Made by a program: the position numbers and the translations under genes. The notes under the pieces were generated by a model. That model did not search any database. It saw nothing but the letters and a program-made list of their open reading frames with translations, and was not told the origin of the DNA. A stretch of 64,000 nucleotides of DNA from Lichenibacterium ramalinae. GTDB lineage: Bacteria; Pseudomonadota; Alphaproteobacteria; Rhizobiales; Beijerinckiaceae. Position 1 is the first letter of the stretch, and each line of letters opens with the position of its first letter. The DNA lies in the NCBI RefSeq assembly GCF_004137085.1, contig NZ_QYBC01000001.1, forward strand, positions 424,412 to 488,411, written 5' to 3'. Below, piece by piece: positions 51,000 through 58,820 of the stretch.

Positions 51000-51704
51000 A
51001 TGATACATGTCGTCCAAGAGTGGAATGCCCATGACAACCGCGATCTTCTCGACCAGATGTTCAGGATGCGAGCCCGGGTCTTCGGGACGAGACTGCAGTG
51101 GGACGTGGCGTGCCGGGACGGGTCCGAGCGGGACGACCTCGATGGCGCGTCCCCGGCCTACCTGATCAGCGCGGACCGGGACCGGCACGTGAACGGCTGC
51201 TGCCGGCTGCTGCCGACCTCCGGGCCGACGCTGCTGGCGACGTGTTTCGCCGATACGCTGCCCGACGCGTCGCAGCTGTCCGACGGCTCGATCTGGGAAT
51301 GCACGCGCTTCTGCGTGGACGACGGGTCCTGCGCCCCGGCGGTCGGCGGCATCGGGCCGATCACGGCCGCCCTGGTGCGCTCCGCCATCGGCCTGGCCCG
51401 GGCCAACGGCATCGACACCATCCTGGCCAACGTCAATGCCGCGACGGTGCGCATGTGCCGTCGGGCGGGATACCGGATCGACATCCTGGGCGTCACGCAC
51501 CGGTTCTCCCCCTCCGTCTATCTCGCCGCCTTCCCGGTCGCGGCATGCGGCGCGGTGCTGGACCGCGGTGTGGTCCCCCTGGCCGAGGCCGCACCGCCCC
51601 CCGGCCGGTTCCCCGACTTGCGGGGCGCCAACGATTTGCGGGGCGCCAACGACCTGCGGGGCGCCAACGAGCAGCCCTTCTCGCCCTGGAAGAAGGTGTC
51701 GTGA
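51000..51704 (+). CDS. Acyl-homoserine-lactone synthase (LuxI family)
   Basis: 234 residues. The invariant residues of the family are in place: R and F of MRARVFGTRLQW plus its W, the acidic pair in ERDDLDG, R in GCCRLLPT, F in TCFADTLP, and E and R in WECTRF. It makes an N-acyl-homoserine lactone from SAM and an acyl donor; the acyl group cannot be told from sequence. The C-terminal ~30 residues are an add-on with three DLRGAN units (206-223) not seen in standard LuxI proteins. Start ATG 51000 fits the usual N-terminal length. Confidence 0.93.
   Translation: MIHVVQEWNAHDNRDLLDQMFRMRARVFGTRLQWDVACRDGSERDDLDGASPAYLISADRDRHVNGCCRLLPTSGPTLLATCFADTLPDASQLSDGSIWECTRFCVDDGSCAPAVGGIGPITAALVRSAIGLARANGIDTILANVNAATVRMCRRAGYRIDILGVTHRFSPSVYLAAFPVAACGAVLDRGVVPLAEAAPPPGRFPDLRGANDLRGANDLRGANEQPFSPWKKVS
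51615..51668 (+). repeat. Three 18-bp tandem repeats at the luxI 3' end
   Basis: Units start at 51615, 51633 and 51651, each GA(C/T)(T/C)TGCGGGGCGCCAAC, coding DLRGAN three times. Units differ only at silent positions, indicating expansion kept in frame. Confidence 0.9.
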
Positions 51705-51730
51705 CGAGCGGCCCGGCCTAGGCCCGCCGG

Positions 51731-51832
51731 GGCAGCATCGGCTTGCTCCGGGTCGTCCCGGCGGCTCCAAGCCGACGACACCCGTCTCGATTCGGCGCTG
51801 GAGCGAATGCGCCGAAGGCGAAAGCGCTCCAG
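51731..51832 (+). repeat. CTAG-family repeat, type 1, degenerate copy
   Basis: About 102 bp related to the type 1 copies at 60192 and 63790: shared blocks GCATCGGCTT, GGCTCCAAGCCGA, TCTCGATTC and GGAGCGAATGCGCCGAAGGCG. Here the CTAG ends are lost (the right end reads GCTCCAG). It begins 27 bp after the luxI stop. The remaining ~300 bp up to 52138 hold no gene I can support. Confidence 0.7.
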
Positions 51833-52138
51833 CGTCTCCGTCTCGGGTCGGCCCATCACGAAGCTGGCTCGGACGGACGTGGCACGTGTTCTCCCGAGCG
51901 TCCGCCGCGGCCATGTCCGACGTTTCGGGAGACGTTTGAGCCTTGCAAGAGCACTCTCGCCACGCGTGGCCCCAGGGTCACGCACGACGCGGGGTGCTGC
52001 CGGCATTGCCGGTCGACGGCCGACAGGGGATGTTTCGCCTCGACCCGCCGCCCCTATCGCTCCCGGTCCTGCCGCGACCGCGTTCTGAGCCGGTCGGCCT
52101 GTCGGTGTACTGATCGTGGCGATGAAGGAGCGTCGAAA

Positions 52139-52681
52139 ATGGACCCACATTCGACCGCCCATGGTCGGCGATGCATTCTGTTCTTTTCACTGCTCTCCCC
52201 CTTGATCGTACCGCGGGACGCCAGAGCGGAGACCTTGAACGCTGTTCTGTCATTCACCGAAGTGGTAAACCGGATCAGTTCGACGACACATTTCTATGGC
52301 CAGCCGCGGATGCTCGACCTGAGTGTCATCGACCGATCACGTGTGTTTGACTGGAATGCCCGGAGGCCGGGGCAGCCGAATGAGCGTGCACGGGATCTGA
52401 AAGGGTCCATCGGGACACCGATCCAGATCGGGGCGACCTTCATCCTCTGGCGGTTCGGCGGCCCGAAGACCATCGTCCGCGAGACAAGCTTTCCGAGCTT
52501 CTTGGAGACGATCACCATCGCATTCCATCGCGGCGGCTGCGACGCGAGCGTCGCGTACCGGCTCAAGCCCGGCACCACGTCTGTCGGCATCGACAATATC
52601 GAGACCGGTGCCTCGCTCCCGATCACCAACCTGACAGCAGAGAATGTCCACTGCAGCCTCGGGGCGTCAGCTGTCAGCTAG
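52139..52681 (+). CDS. Secreted protein, unknown function
   Basis: 180 residues. AAGGAG precedes ATG 52139 at 8 bases. Signal peptide ending near DARAE (~32). The mature protein is mixed alpha/beta with TFILWRFGGPKTIVRETSFP, a Cys in RGGCDASVAY and a second in ENVHCSLGA that could pair. GC is lower than in the core genes. The stop codon TAG (52679-52681) lies inside the CTAG end of the following repeat, so the original C-terminus may have been changed. No family recognised. Confidence 0.7.
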   Translation: MDPHSTAHGRRCILFFSLLSPLIVPRDARAETLNAVLSFTEVVNRISSTTHFYGQPRMLDLSVIDRSRVFDWNARRPGQPNERARDLKGSIGTPIQIGATFILWRFGGPKTIVRETSFPSFLETITIAFHRGGCDASVAYRLKPGTTSVGIDNIETGASLPITNLTAENVHCSLGASAVS

Positions 52682-52785
52682 AGCCGTTGCCGCTCGCCTC
52701 GGCTCGCGACTTCAGCTCTAGTGCCATGTTTTTGCGAGCATCTTCACGCGATCAGGTGACTCGACCTGATCGCGATCTGCTCTAG
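52678..52785 (+). repeat. CTAG-family repeat, type 2, copy 1
   Basis: 108 bp bounded by CTAGAGC and GCTCTAG. It contains a perfect 10-bp hairpin GCGATCAGGT/ACCTGATCGC (52748-52757, 52764-52773) and an AT-rich centre (GCCATGTTTTTGCGAGC). It is almost identical, inverted, to the copy at 60088-60195. Non-coding, MITE- or REP-like. Confidence 0.92.
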
Positions 52786-52851
52786 CGTACGCTACGGTGG
52801 CGCGAACCGCCGGCGGGCCGTGGTACGGTGCGGGTGAGCAGGGAGAGTGCG

Positions 52852-53109
52852 ATGGACGACCGTGGCCAGCCATCGGATCGGATGTTCGACCAGGTCGAGG
52901 CGGCCGTGAGCCAGGCATCGGCCACACGCGGGCTGCCGGGCGTGTCCATGAGGATCTCACGCGCCTTCGACCATGGGGTGCCGACATTCATGTCCCTGCA
53001 CGAGGCCAAGCGCCTGCGCGACGCCCTGGACGCCGCGATCCGCCTGGCGGAGCAGACCGAGACGAGCGAGAACAACCCACCTGCCGCGCTCTACGGCAAC
53101 ATCGAATGA
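52852..53109 (+). CDS. Small hypothetical protein
   Basis: 85 residues from ATG 52852 with GGGAGAG upstream. Soluble, mostly helical: DRMFDQVEAAVSQA and HEAKRLRDALDAAIRLAEQ. No Cys, no signal peptide. First of three genes in a row on the plus strand (85-, 102- and 321-residue proteins) lying just after the type 2 repeat. Function unknown. Confidence 0.6.
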   Translation: MDDRGQPSDRMFDQVEAAVSQASATRGLPGVSMRISRAFDHGVPTFMSLHEAKRLRDALDAAIRLAEQTETSENNPPAALYGNIE

Positions 53110-53189
53110 GCCGCCCATAGGCGGCGCGCCCATATCGCGATCTGAACCTCTTCAGCCAGCCTCACGTTGCAGGCCAGGAGGATCGAACG

Positions 53190-53498
53190 ATGACCAAGGA
53201 ATCCGATCAGGACGGCGATGCCACGGCCTCAAAGAAGAGGGCCGATCCCGTGGCGGCCGGGAGCGAGGACCTGACCCATGCCGGGGGCCCATCGTCCGGC
53301 GAACCGGGCGCGGGTGGCGCAGGCTTCGGGTCGGGCACGCCGCAGAAAGGCAGCGCCAAGCCGAGCGGCCACGGCGCCAAGTCGGAGGCCCCGATCTCGA
53401 ACGACGTGGCGCCCATCGTCCATACGGCGATGGACGGCGATGTGCGGTCCGTCGAGGAGCACGCGCACAGGACGACCCGTCCCGGCGCCGATGGCTGA
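53190..53498 (+). CDS. Low-complexity hydrophilic protein
   Basis: 102 residues, rich in Gly, Ser, Ala and charged residues, predicted disordered (AGGPSSGEPGAGGAGFGSG, KPSGHGAKSEAP), with a short more ordered end SNDVAPIVHTAMDGDVRSVEE. AGGAGG before ATG 53190 is a strong ribosome site. Lies 80 bp after the 85-residue gene and 125 bp before the lipase-like gene. Function unknown. Confidence 0.6.
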   Translation: MTKESDQDGDATASKKRADPVAAGSEDLTHAGGPSSGEPGAGGAGFGSGTPQKGSAKPSGHGAKSEAPISNDVAPIVHTAMDGDVRSVEEHAHRTTRPGADG

Positions 53499-53623
53499 CG
53501 CCTCGCGCCGCGGCGAGTGAGCCGCAGGCTGGCGGCTCGCTGTCCGGCCCCGTTTTCACGACGGCGACGTGCCGACGGCGCGCGCCCGACATCTCGAACA
53601 CCGATCACCAAGGATACGACGCC

Positions 53624-54589
53624 ATGACGAAGCCGAGCACGTCCGATTTCCTGGCCGCAGCCGATGCGGCATACAGCGGCCATCCCGCGAGCACGTCCGG
53701 ATTGTCCGTCCTCACCGGACCCAGGGGCGGGCCGGTGGAGGCGACCAAAGCCGCCGATGGTTTCCATGGCGTGGCGCTCGAAACGGCGTCGGGCCAAGTC
53801 ATCATCGCGTTCGAGGGGACGGCGCTGAGCGACTTGCAGACCCGCCCGACCTTCGTTCAGGCACAGCTCGCCGGCGATGCCGCGATCGCCAAGGGTCAGG
53901 ACGCCGCGGCCTATGCCGATGCGCTCCGCTTCGCCAACCGTGCCGTTGCGGCAGCTGAAGCGCAGGGCATCGCGCCGTCGGACATCTTCGTCGATGGCCA
54001 CTCCTCCGGCGGAGCCCAGGCCGAATACGTCGCGGTCAAGACCGGGCTCGCCGGGGACACGTTCGGCGCGCCCGGCATCCCCGCGGCGGACATGAACACC
54101 GGCGTGCGGTCGCACCTCACCAACTTCGTCGACTACGGCGACCCCGTGGGCAATTACAGCGACAACCCGGACCGCATCGGCAACCTGCTGATGGGCGACG
54201 GGATCGAAAGATACGGCAGGCCCACCTACGTCGGGCAAGCGTCGGACGCGCGCAGCCTCGCGGCTGCGGACAGACTCTACGGCACGTCGCCGGTCGGCTC
54301 AGCCGCGGCGGCAGGCCTCGTCGTGCAAGGCATCGTCAACCACCACCAGATCGGAGCCTATGCGGCCGACCTCGGCGTGACGTTGCCGGGCGGCAACGAG
54401 GCGGGGGGATCGCAACTCACTGCCGCCGACATCCGGAGCGCGGTGTCGGCCATCACGGGCACGAGCGGCCCGGCCACGGGAGGCGTCGGAAACGTCCTGA
54501 CCGGGCTCGGCCTCGATGCGCCGGTCGGATCGTCGTCGATCGAGAGCCTGCTTGGCGCGGGCGCCCACCCGCACGGCCACTTCGGCTGA
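53624..54589 (+). CDS. Alpha/beta hydrolase resembling class 3 lipases
   Basis: 321 residues, no signal peptide. VIIAFEGTALSD (oxyanion strand), nucleophile elbow VDGHSSGGAQAE with Ser127 in G-H-S-S-G, Asp173 in YGDPVGNY and His240/241 in VNHHQIGAY together give a plausible Ser-Asp-His triad in the order and spacing of class 3 lipases. The last ~70 residues are Gly/Ser/Ala-rich and end HPHGHFG. Absence of a leader suggests cytosolic action or export by a leaderless system. AAGGA upstream of ATG 53624. Neighbouring small genes could be accessory, but nothing in sequence proves it. Confidence 0.68.
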   Translation: MTKPSTSDFLAAADAAYSGHPASTSGLSVLTGPRGGPVEATKAADGFHGVALETASGQVIIAFEGTALSDLQTRPTFVQAQLAGDAAIAKGQDAAAYADALRFANRAVAAAEAQGIAPSDIFVDGHSSGGAQAEYVAVKTGLAGDTFGAPGIPAADMNTGVRSHLTNFVDYGDPVGNYSDNPDRIGNLLMGDGIERYGRPTYVGQASDARSLAAADRLYGTSPVGSAAAAGLVVQGIVNHHQIGAYAADLGVTLPGGNEAGGSQLTAADIRSAVSAITGTSGPATGGVGNVLTGLGLDAPVGSSSIESLLGAGAHPHGHFG

Positions 54590-54699
54590 CGCGCTCCCGC
54601 CGGACCCCGCCGTGAGCGAGATCGGCACGAGGATCGGCTCGGAGAGCATCTCGGCTCGGCGTGAGCCTGGGCGACCTGCTTGGCCGTGAGGTCATCGGG

Positions 54700-55115
54700 G
54701 GAGCCGCGGCCCCGGGGTCGCCCCCGGGATGGGGCTCCCCCGAGGCGGTGGCGATGGGCGCGGGCAGATCCCCCTCAGTCAGGTGGAACTCGCTGTCCGT
54801 GGCGGGCACGCCCGCCGGGTCGCGCAAACGACCCTCGGCATCGGTCATCCACCTCTCGGAGCGGCGGCGGTCCCTGCCGTCCGGGCGGCATCGCAACCGC
54901 GTCGGAGGCGCCCTCGCGCACCTTCACGGCAACTGCGCGCAGCATCGCCGTCGACGGGTGCGAGGGCACTGCCGGGCTGTCCGTCGGCGCCCCGCTCGGT
55001 CATCTCCAGCCGGGCCGTGCCCAGGCCGGGCAGGATCGGTGCAACGAGGCGGCCAGCGATGCGGATGGCGACGCTGTCGAGGTCGAGGGCGACCAGTTGC
55101 TGCCAGGACCATAGC
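54700..55115 (-). pseudogene. Possible frameshifted remnant, unidentified
   Basis: The minus strand shows coding-like segments in three successive frames: WQQLVALDLDSVAIRIAGRL onward near 55110-54960, VAVKVREGASDAVAMPPGR near 54950-54870, and MTDAEGRLRDPAGVPATDSE then FHLTEGDLPAPIATAS from 54848. Each has normal residue composition, unlike the Arg/Pro-rich shadows around, but none is complete. Most simply a decayed gene. The rest of the 54590-55362 gap holds no gene I can support. Parent family not identified. Confidence 0.35.
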
Positions 55116-55362
55116 CGGGCACGGTCGCCACGATCTGCCGAACAGTCCGATACCCGGGTCCAATCGCCCGAACCGCCACGGTGCCGGCCGCTCCGGTGGG
55201 CGCCTACGTGAGCGTAATCTGCTCAGGGGCGGAGAGGCGCATCGGCAAGGGACGGTCGGCGGCGATGCGCCGGGCCCGAGCGGTGGCGAAAGCGACGCGG
55301 CGGACGCCCGGGGTGGTCCGTGTCTTGCGGCGGTCTCGACTGAGAGCCGTCGAGGTGCACCG

Positions 55363-55584
55363 ATGTTGAACACTTTTGTCTCAAGCGCAAACTTTGTCGC
55401 GGGCCGGCTGATGTCCGGAGTCGTAGCCCTGTCCCTCGATCACCCGATCGTGCTGTGCGTCATCCTGGCGACGTTGGCCGGAGCGTCGCTCGCCGTGTTG
55501 CTCGATGTGGTCGCCGATCACATGGAGGCGAGGTCTTCAAGCCGTGAAGACCACGAACGACCGATCCGACTGCGGCGTTCGTGA
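55363..55584 (+). CDS. Small single-pass membrane protein
   Basis: 73 residues from ATG 55363 with GAGGTG upstream. One transmembrane helix (HPIVLCVILATLAGASLAVLL) preceded by a polar amphipathic head (MLNTFVSSANFVAGRLMSGV) and followed by a charged tail (MEARSSSREDHERPIRLRR). Followed 8 bp later by another small membrane protein gene. No family recognised. Confidence 0.55.
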   Translation: MLNTFVSSANFVAGRLMSGVVALSLDHPIVLCVILATLAGASLAVLLDVVADHMEARSSSREDHERPIRLRRS

Positions 55585-55592
55585 GAGGGAGC

Positions 55593-55751
55593 ATGTCCGA
55601 CCTGCCCGCCAACGACAACGTTGCCGGCACGATCACCCCCGACGACCTTCTGGTGGTGATGGTGCTGTTCGTGATGTTCGCAGGCGTTGTGGGGCTCGCC
55701 GCCTACATGTTCGGCGGCACGGACGACGTGGTGGGATTGCTGCGGAAATAG
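55593..55751 (+). CDS. 52-residue single-pass membrane protein
   Basis: MSDLPANDNVAGTITPDDLL then a transmembrane helix VVMVLFVMFAGVVGLAAYMF and the tail GGTDDVVGLLRK. GAGGGAGC directly before ATG 55593 is an excellent ribosome site. Forms a pair with the 73-residue gene just upstream. Phe/Met-rich helix and short acidic head resemble small respiratory or toxin-like membrane peptides, but this cannot be decided. Confidence 0.5.
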   Translation: MSDLPANDNVAGTITPDDLLVVMVLFVMFAGVVGLAAYMFGGTDDVVGLLRK

Positions 55752-55847
55752 CGGGGCATGCGGGACATGTCCCGCCGTGTTGGAGGCCCCCCGCGATTGT
55801 ACCCCCCCGTGTTGCAGGTCCAGCGGGGGATCGAACGACCGCATGGG

Positions 55848-56161
55848 GGCTCCGTCGACACGCGGGAGGACGGCGACCCGCTCCGACCGCCCACGCTGGC
55901 GCCCTCCCGGCGGATCCCGGTCGCCAAGGCCTGGCTGCCGCGCGTGCGATCCCACGTCTCCGGCACGCTCCCGCGACGCCCGTGCTGGCCTCCCGTGTCC
56001 ACCCGAAGGTCGCGAGCGAGCGCCTGGGGCCCTCCACGGCCGGCATCACGCCCGCCCTCTACCGCCCTGTGCTGCCCGGCATGCGGGAGGACGCGGCAGC
56101 CCGCCTTGACGACGCCCCGCAGAACGCTCTAAGGAAGCGTCGACCGCAGGGCGTTGGATAG
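55848..56161 (+). pseudogene. Tyrosine recombinase (phage integrase) C-terminal remnant
   Basis: Two frames join into the end of an integrase: GGSVDTREDGDPLRP...WLPRVRSH in one frame, then LRHAPATPVLAS, HPKVASERLG, YRPVLPGMREDAAARLDDA in another. The shift is at about 55956, where the Asp codon of the usual HDLRH box has lost one base. The box arginine (LRH) and the Tyr of the LYxxV segment remain, but the His of the LGHSS box is Pro (LGPST). The N-terminal two thirds are missing. It ends 70 bp before tRNA-Ser, a common target of such enzymes. Confidence 0.82.
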
Positions 56162-56231
56162 CAAAGCGGTAGCGAAACCGGGTTTCCGGCCCAGCTACCG
56201 AGAGCCAAAAACACAAAGCCCTCAGGCACCT

Positions 56232-56321
56232 GGAGAGGTGGCAGAGTGGTCGAATGCACCGCACTCGAAATGCGGCATGGGTGCAAGCCCATCGGGGGTT
56301 CGAATCCCTCCCTCTCCGCCA
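56232..56321 (+). tRNA. tRNA-Ser(CGA)
   Basis: 90 nt including encoded CCA. Acceptor GGAGAGG pairs with CCTCTCC; D-arm begins GCAGAGTGG; anticodon stem CCGCA/TGCGG with loop CTCGAAA, anticodon CGA at 56266-56268, reading UCG; long variable arm typical of tRNA-Ser; T-loop GGTTCGAATCC. All stems pair. Confidence 0.97.
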
Positions 56322-56575
56322 CTCACGTCAGTACCGGCTTTCGATCCCTCGAGAGTTCCCTAGCTCGGCTAAACAACCGCTTCATCCTCGTCTATTTCGG
56401 TCTATTCCAATCGACCTCCGAAAGTGGGATGCGGAGTGGGATGGGGTGGCATGGCCGGTCTCCATTGACAGCCAGCTTGCGATCTTTTCCGCTCCAGGGC
56501 CGTCCTGCGAGGCCTGCAGGCATGACCTCGGCTCCGCTTCAGCCGATGTTTGCCTCCATCGGCAACCTCGTTGGC

Positions 56576-57195
56576 GAGTCGAGCGCATAACGCTTTTCAA
56601 CGTGGAAAACGGCTTCCGAGCGTTGCGGTTGAAGGCGTATGGCCGGCACGGACCCGTCACCGTGGTCGATCACGGCATCATGATCTCGGCCGGCGAGTGG
56701 GTCCAGGTCGTCCGCACAAGGGGCAACGACTGCACGCCCGCCCTCCAGTAGGAGGCCAACATCCTCGTGACGACCGTGCCCACCACGCTTGCCGGCCGCT
56801 AGAAATATGTCGCATCGGGCGTGATGCGCGGCATCGGCTTCAATACGGCGGACCAAGTCGTGGTGCGGCTCGGGATCGCCAAGGATGCCTGCTGGCCTTT
56901 ACGACGCCGCGCGCGACATCGCCGAACGCCTCCGCGTCCTCGGCGACGGCGAACCGCCTCAGCTCGCCATCAACGTCCAGCTCGCCGTGCCGTGGCTGGA
57001 GAACCGCGCGGGGATCACCCTGGCCCCGACCCCGGCACGAGGCGCTCCGCCTCGCCGCGGCGAGCAAGCCCTCGTCATCACGGCGGCTCCCGAGAGCAGG
57101 CGTCCCTTCGCGATCCGCTCCTCCGTCGCGGGCTCGTGGAGCGCGGGCCGCCTCTTCATCGGGCCGACGGTGCCACCCGCGATGGCCGGATGACA
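56576..57195 (+). pseudogene. RecD2/TraA-like helicase remnant
   Basis: Pieces of the N-terminal half of a RecD2-type helicase survive: VERITLFNVENGFRALRLKA and SAGEWVQVVRTRGNDCTPALQ, then after in-frame TAG stops at 56749 and 56800, MRGIGFNTADQVVVRLGIAKDA, then in another frame LYDAARDIAERLRVLGDGEPP, AVPWLENRAGITLAP and ALVITAAP where an active enzyme has the Walker A loop VITGGPGVGKT. Two internal deletions and at least one frameshift. The motor domain is absent. Together with the integrase remnant it marks a decayed mobile element at tRNA-Ser. Confidence 0.75.
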
Positions 57196-57341
57196 CCCGA
57201 CCCTTTTTCCGAGCCTGCCCCTGGACAAAATGACCAGCCTCGAAGGCGTGGATTTCGCCCAGTCTCGGCCCAACTAAGTTGCTGATCACTGGACCGCTCG
57301 GGCTTCCCGTGCGGACGGCAGGTCGGGACGGGAGATTTCCG

Positions 57342-58784
57342 TTGGTCGAGAATCAGTGGCCGGTTCTGCTCTCTCGGCTGGACTTCGGCTGGATCACTAC
57401 GCTGCACATCCTCTACCCGCCGCTGACCATCGGTCTGGCTACCCTGCTCTTCTTTTCGGAGTTCCGCTGGGTGCGGAGCGGCAACGATCACTGGTACCGG
57501 CTGTGCCGGTTCTTCGAGAAACTGCTCATCGTCAACTTCGCCGCCGGCGTCGCCACCGGCATCACCATGGAGATGGCCTTCGGCATCCTGTACGGGCCCT
57601 TCTCGCAGGCGGTCGGGCCCTTCTTCGGGCAGGTGCTGGGCTATGAGACGATAACGGCCTTCATGTACGAGGCGGGCTTCATCGGCCTGATGATCTTCGG
57701 TTGGGGCAAGGTCTCAAAGCGCATGCACCTCTTCGCCACGTTCAATGTGGCGCTGTCCTCGGCTTTTTCGGCCATGTGGATCCTGGTCGCGAACTCCTGG
57801 ATGCAGACCCCCACGGGTGTGACGATCCACGACGGCGTCTTCACCGTGAAGGACTGGTGGTCTGCGCTGGTCAACCCGGACGTCGTCTACGCCTTCCCGC
57901 ACATGCTCGTCGCCTGCCTCGAGCTTTCGCTCGCCGTGGTCATCAGCATCTCTGCCTACTACCTGCTGAAGCGGCGCAATGTGTCGACCTTCCAGAAGGC
58001 TTTCAAATACGCGATGCTGGTGCTGGTGCCCATCGCGGCACTGCAGATCTACCTCGGCGACGGCATGGGCCTCACGGTGGCGGAGGACCAGAAGCCCGTG
58101 CTGGCCGCCATGGAAGGTCACTACGACACCTACAACCCGGACGGCAGCGTCAACACCGGGTGGCACGTGCTCGCCTGGCCGAACGCCGACAACACCGGCA
58201 ACGCCTGGGCCATCACGATCCCGCACGTGCTGAGCTTGCTGGAAACGCACAGTTGGGACGGCAAGGTGACCGGGATGAACGCGTTCCGGGCGAACGACCG
58301 GCCCTCCGTGCCGATCCCCTTCTACGGGTTCCGCGTCATGGTGGCGGTCGGCTTTGCCATGTTCGGCCTGTCGCTATGGGGCCTGTACCTCTGGTTCCGC
58401 GGGCGTCTGGCCGCCGAGACGGTCACGAGCCACCGCTGGTTCCTGCGGGCGGCCGTGGCGTCGGCCTTCCTGCCCTACCTGTCGGTGTGGGTCGGCTGGT
58501 GGACGCGCGAGGTCGGGCGGCAGCCCTGGGTGGTCTACGGCATCATGCGCACCGCCGATGGCGTCAGCCGCATGTCGAACGCGCAGGAGCTGCTGTGGCT
58601 CGGCTGCTACGTGGTCTTCGAGCTGGCCGTCTGGGGTTCCACCTGGTGGTTCCTCAACAAGATCGTGCGCAACGGTCCCGACATGACGAGCCCGATCCCC
58701 GGCGACGGCGATCAGAACCTCGGCGAACTCGAGGACGCGCCGCGCTTCAAGCACGACGCCAACCCCACGCCGTCCCCGGCCTGA
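57342..58784 (+). CDS. cydA: bd-type quinol oxidase subunit I (cyanide-insensitive type)
   Basis: 480 residues from TTG 57342, chosen because GGGAG lies 8 bases upstream and the helix LLSRLDFGWITTLHILYPP (with the haem ligand His) follows; TTG 57279 is the alternative. Other haem/quinol residues: FPHMLVACLELS, RIMV-equivalent FRVMVAVGF, GRQPWVVYGIMRTADGVS. The Q-loop between ~250 and 310 is short, as in CioA rather than E. coli CydA. Nine-helix membrane protein oxidising quinol and reducing O2. A CAACT-A-AGTTG palindrome (57271-57281) lies upstream. Gene order cydA-cydB-small TM-cydD-cydC. Confidence 0.95.
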   Translation: MVENQWPVLLSRLDFGWITTLHILYPPLTIGLATLLFFSEFRWVRSGNDHWYRLCRFFEKLLIVNFAAGVATGITMEMAFGILYGPFSQAVGPFFGQVLGYETITAFMYEAGFIGLMIFGWGKVSKRMHLFATFNVALSSAFSAMWILVANSWMQTPTGVTIHDGVFTVKDWWSALVNPDVVYAFPHMLVACLELSLAVVISISAYYLLKRRNVSTFQKAFKYAMLVLVPIAALQIYLGDGMGLTVAEDQKPVLAAMEGHYDTYNPDGSVNTGWHVLAWPNADNTGNAWAITIPHVLSLLETHSWDGKVTGMNAFRANDRPSVPIPFYGFRVMVAVGFAMFGLSLWGLYLWFRGRLAAETVTSHRWFLRAAVASAFLPYLSVWVGWWTREVGRQPWVVYGIMRTADGVSRMSNAQELLWLGCYVVFELAVWGSTWWFLNKIVRNGPDMTSPIPGDGDQNLGELEDAPRFKHDANPTPSPA

Positions 58785-58820
58785 TCCACACCACCGACCA
58801 CCGGCACGAGACCCGACGAG

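Noticed and set aside
54453..54896. Intact minus-strand gene starting at 54848
   Set aside because: The first ~50 residues look real but the remainder runs antisense to the lipase-like gene with shadow composition; treated as part of a relic.
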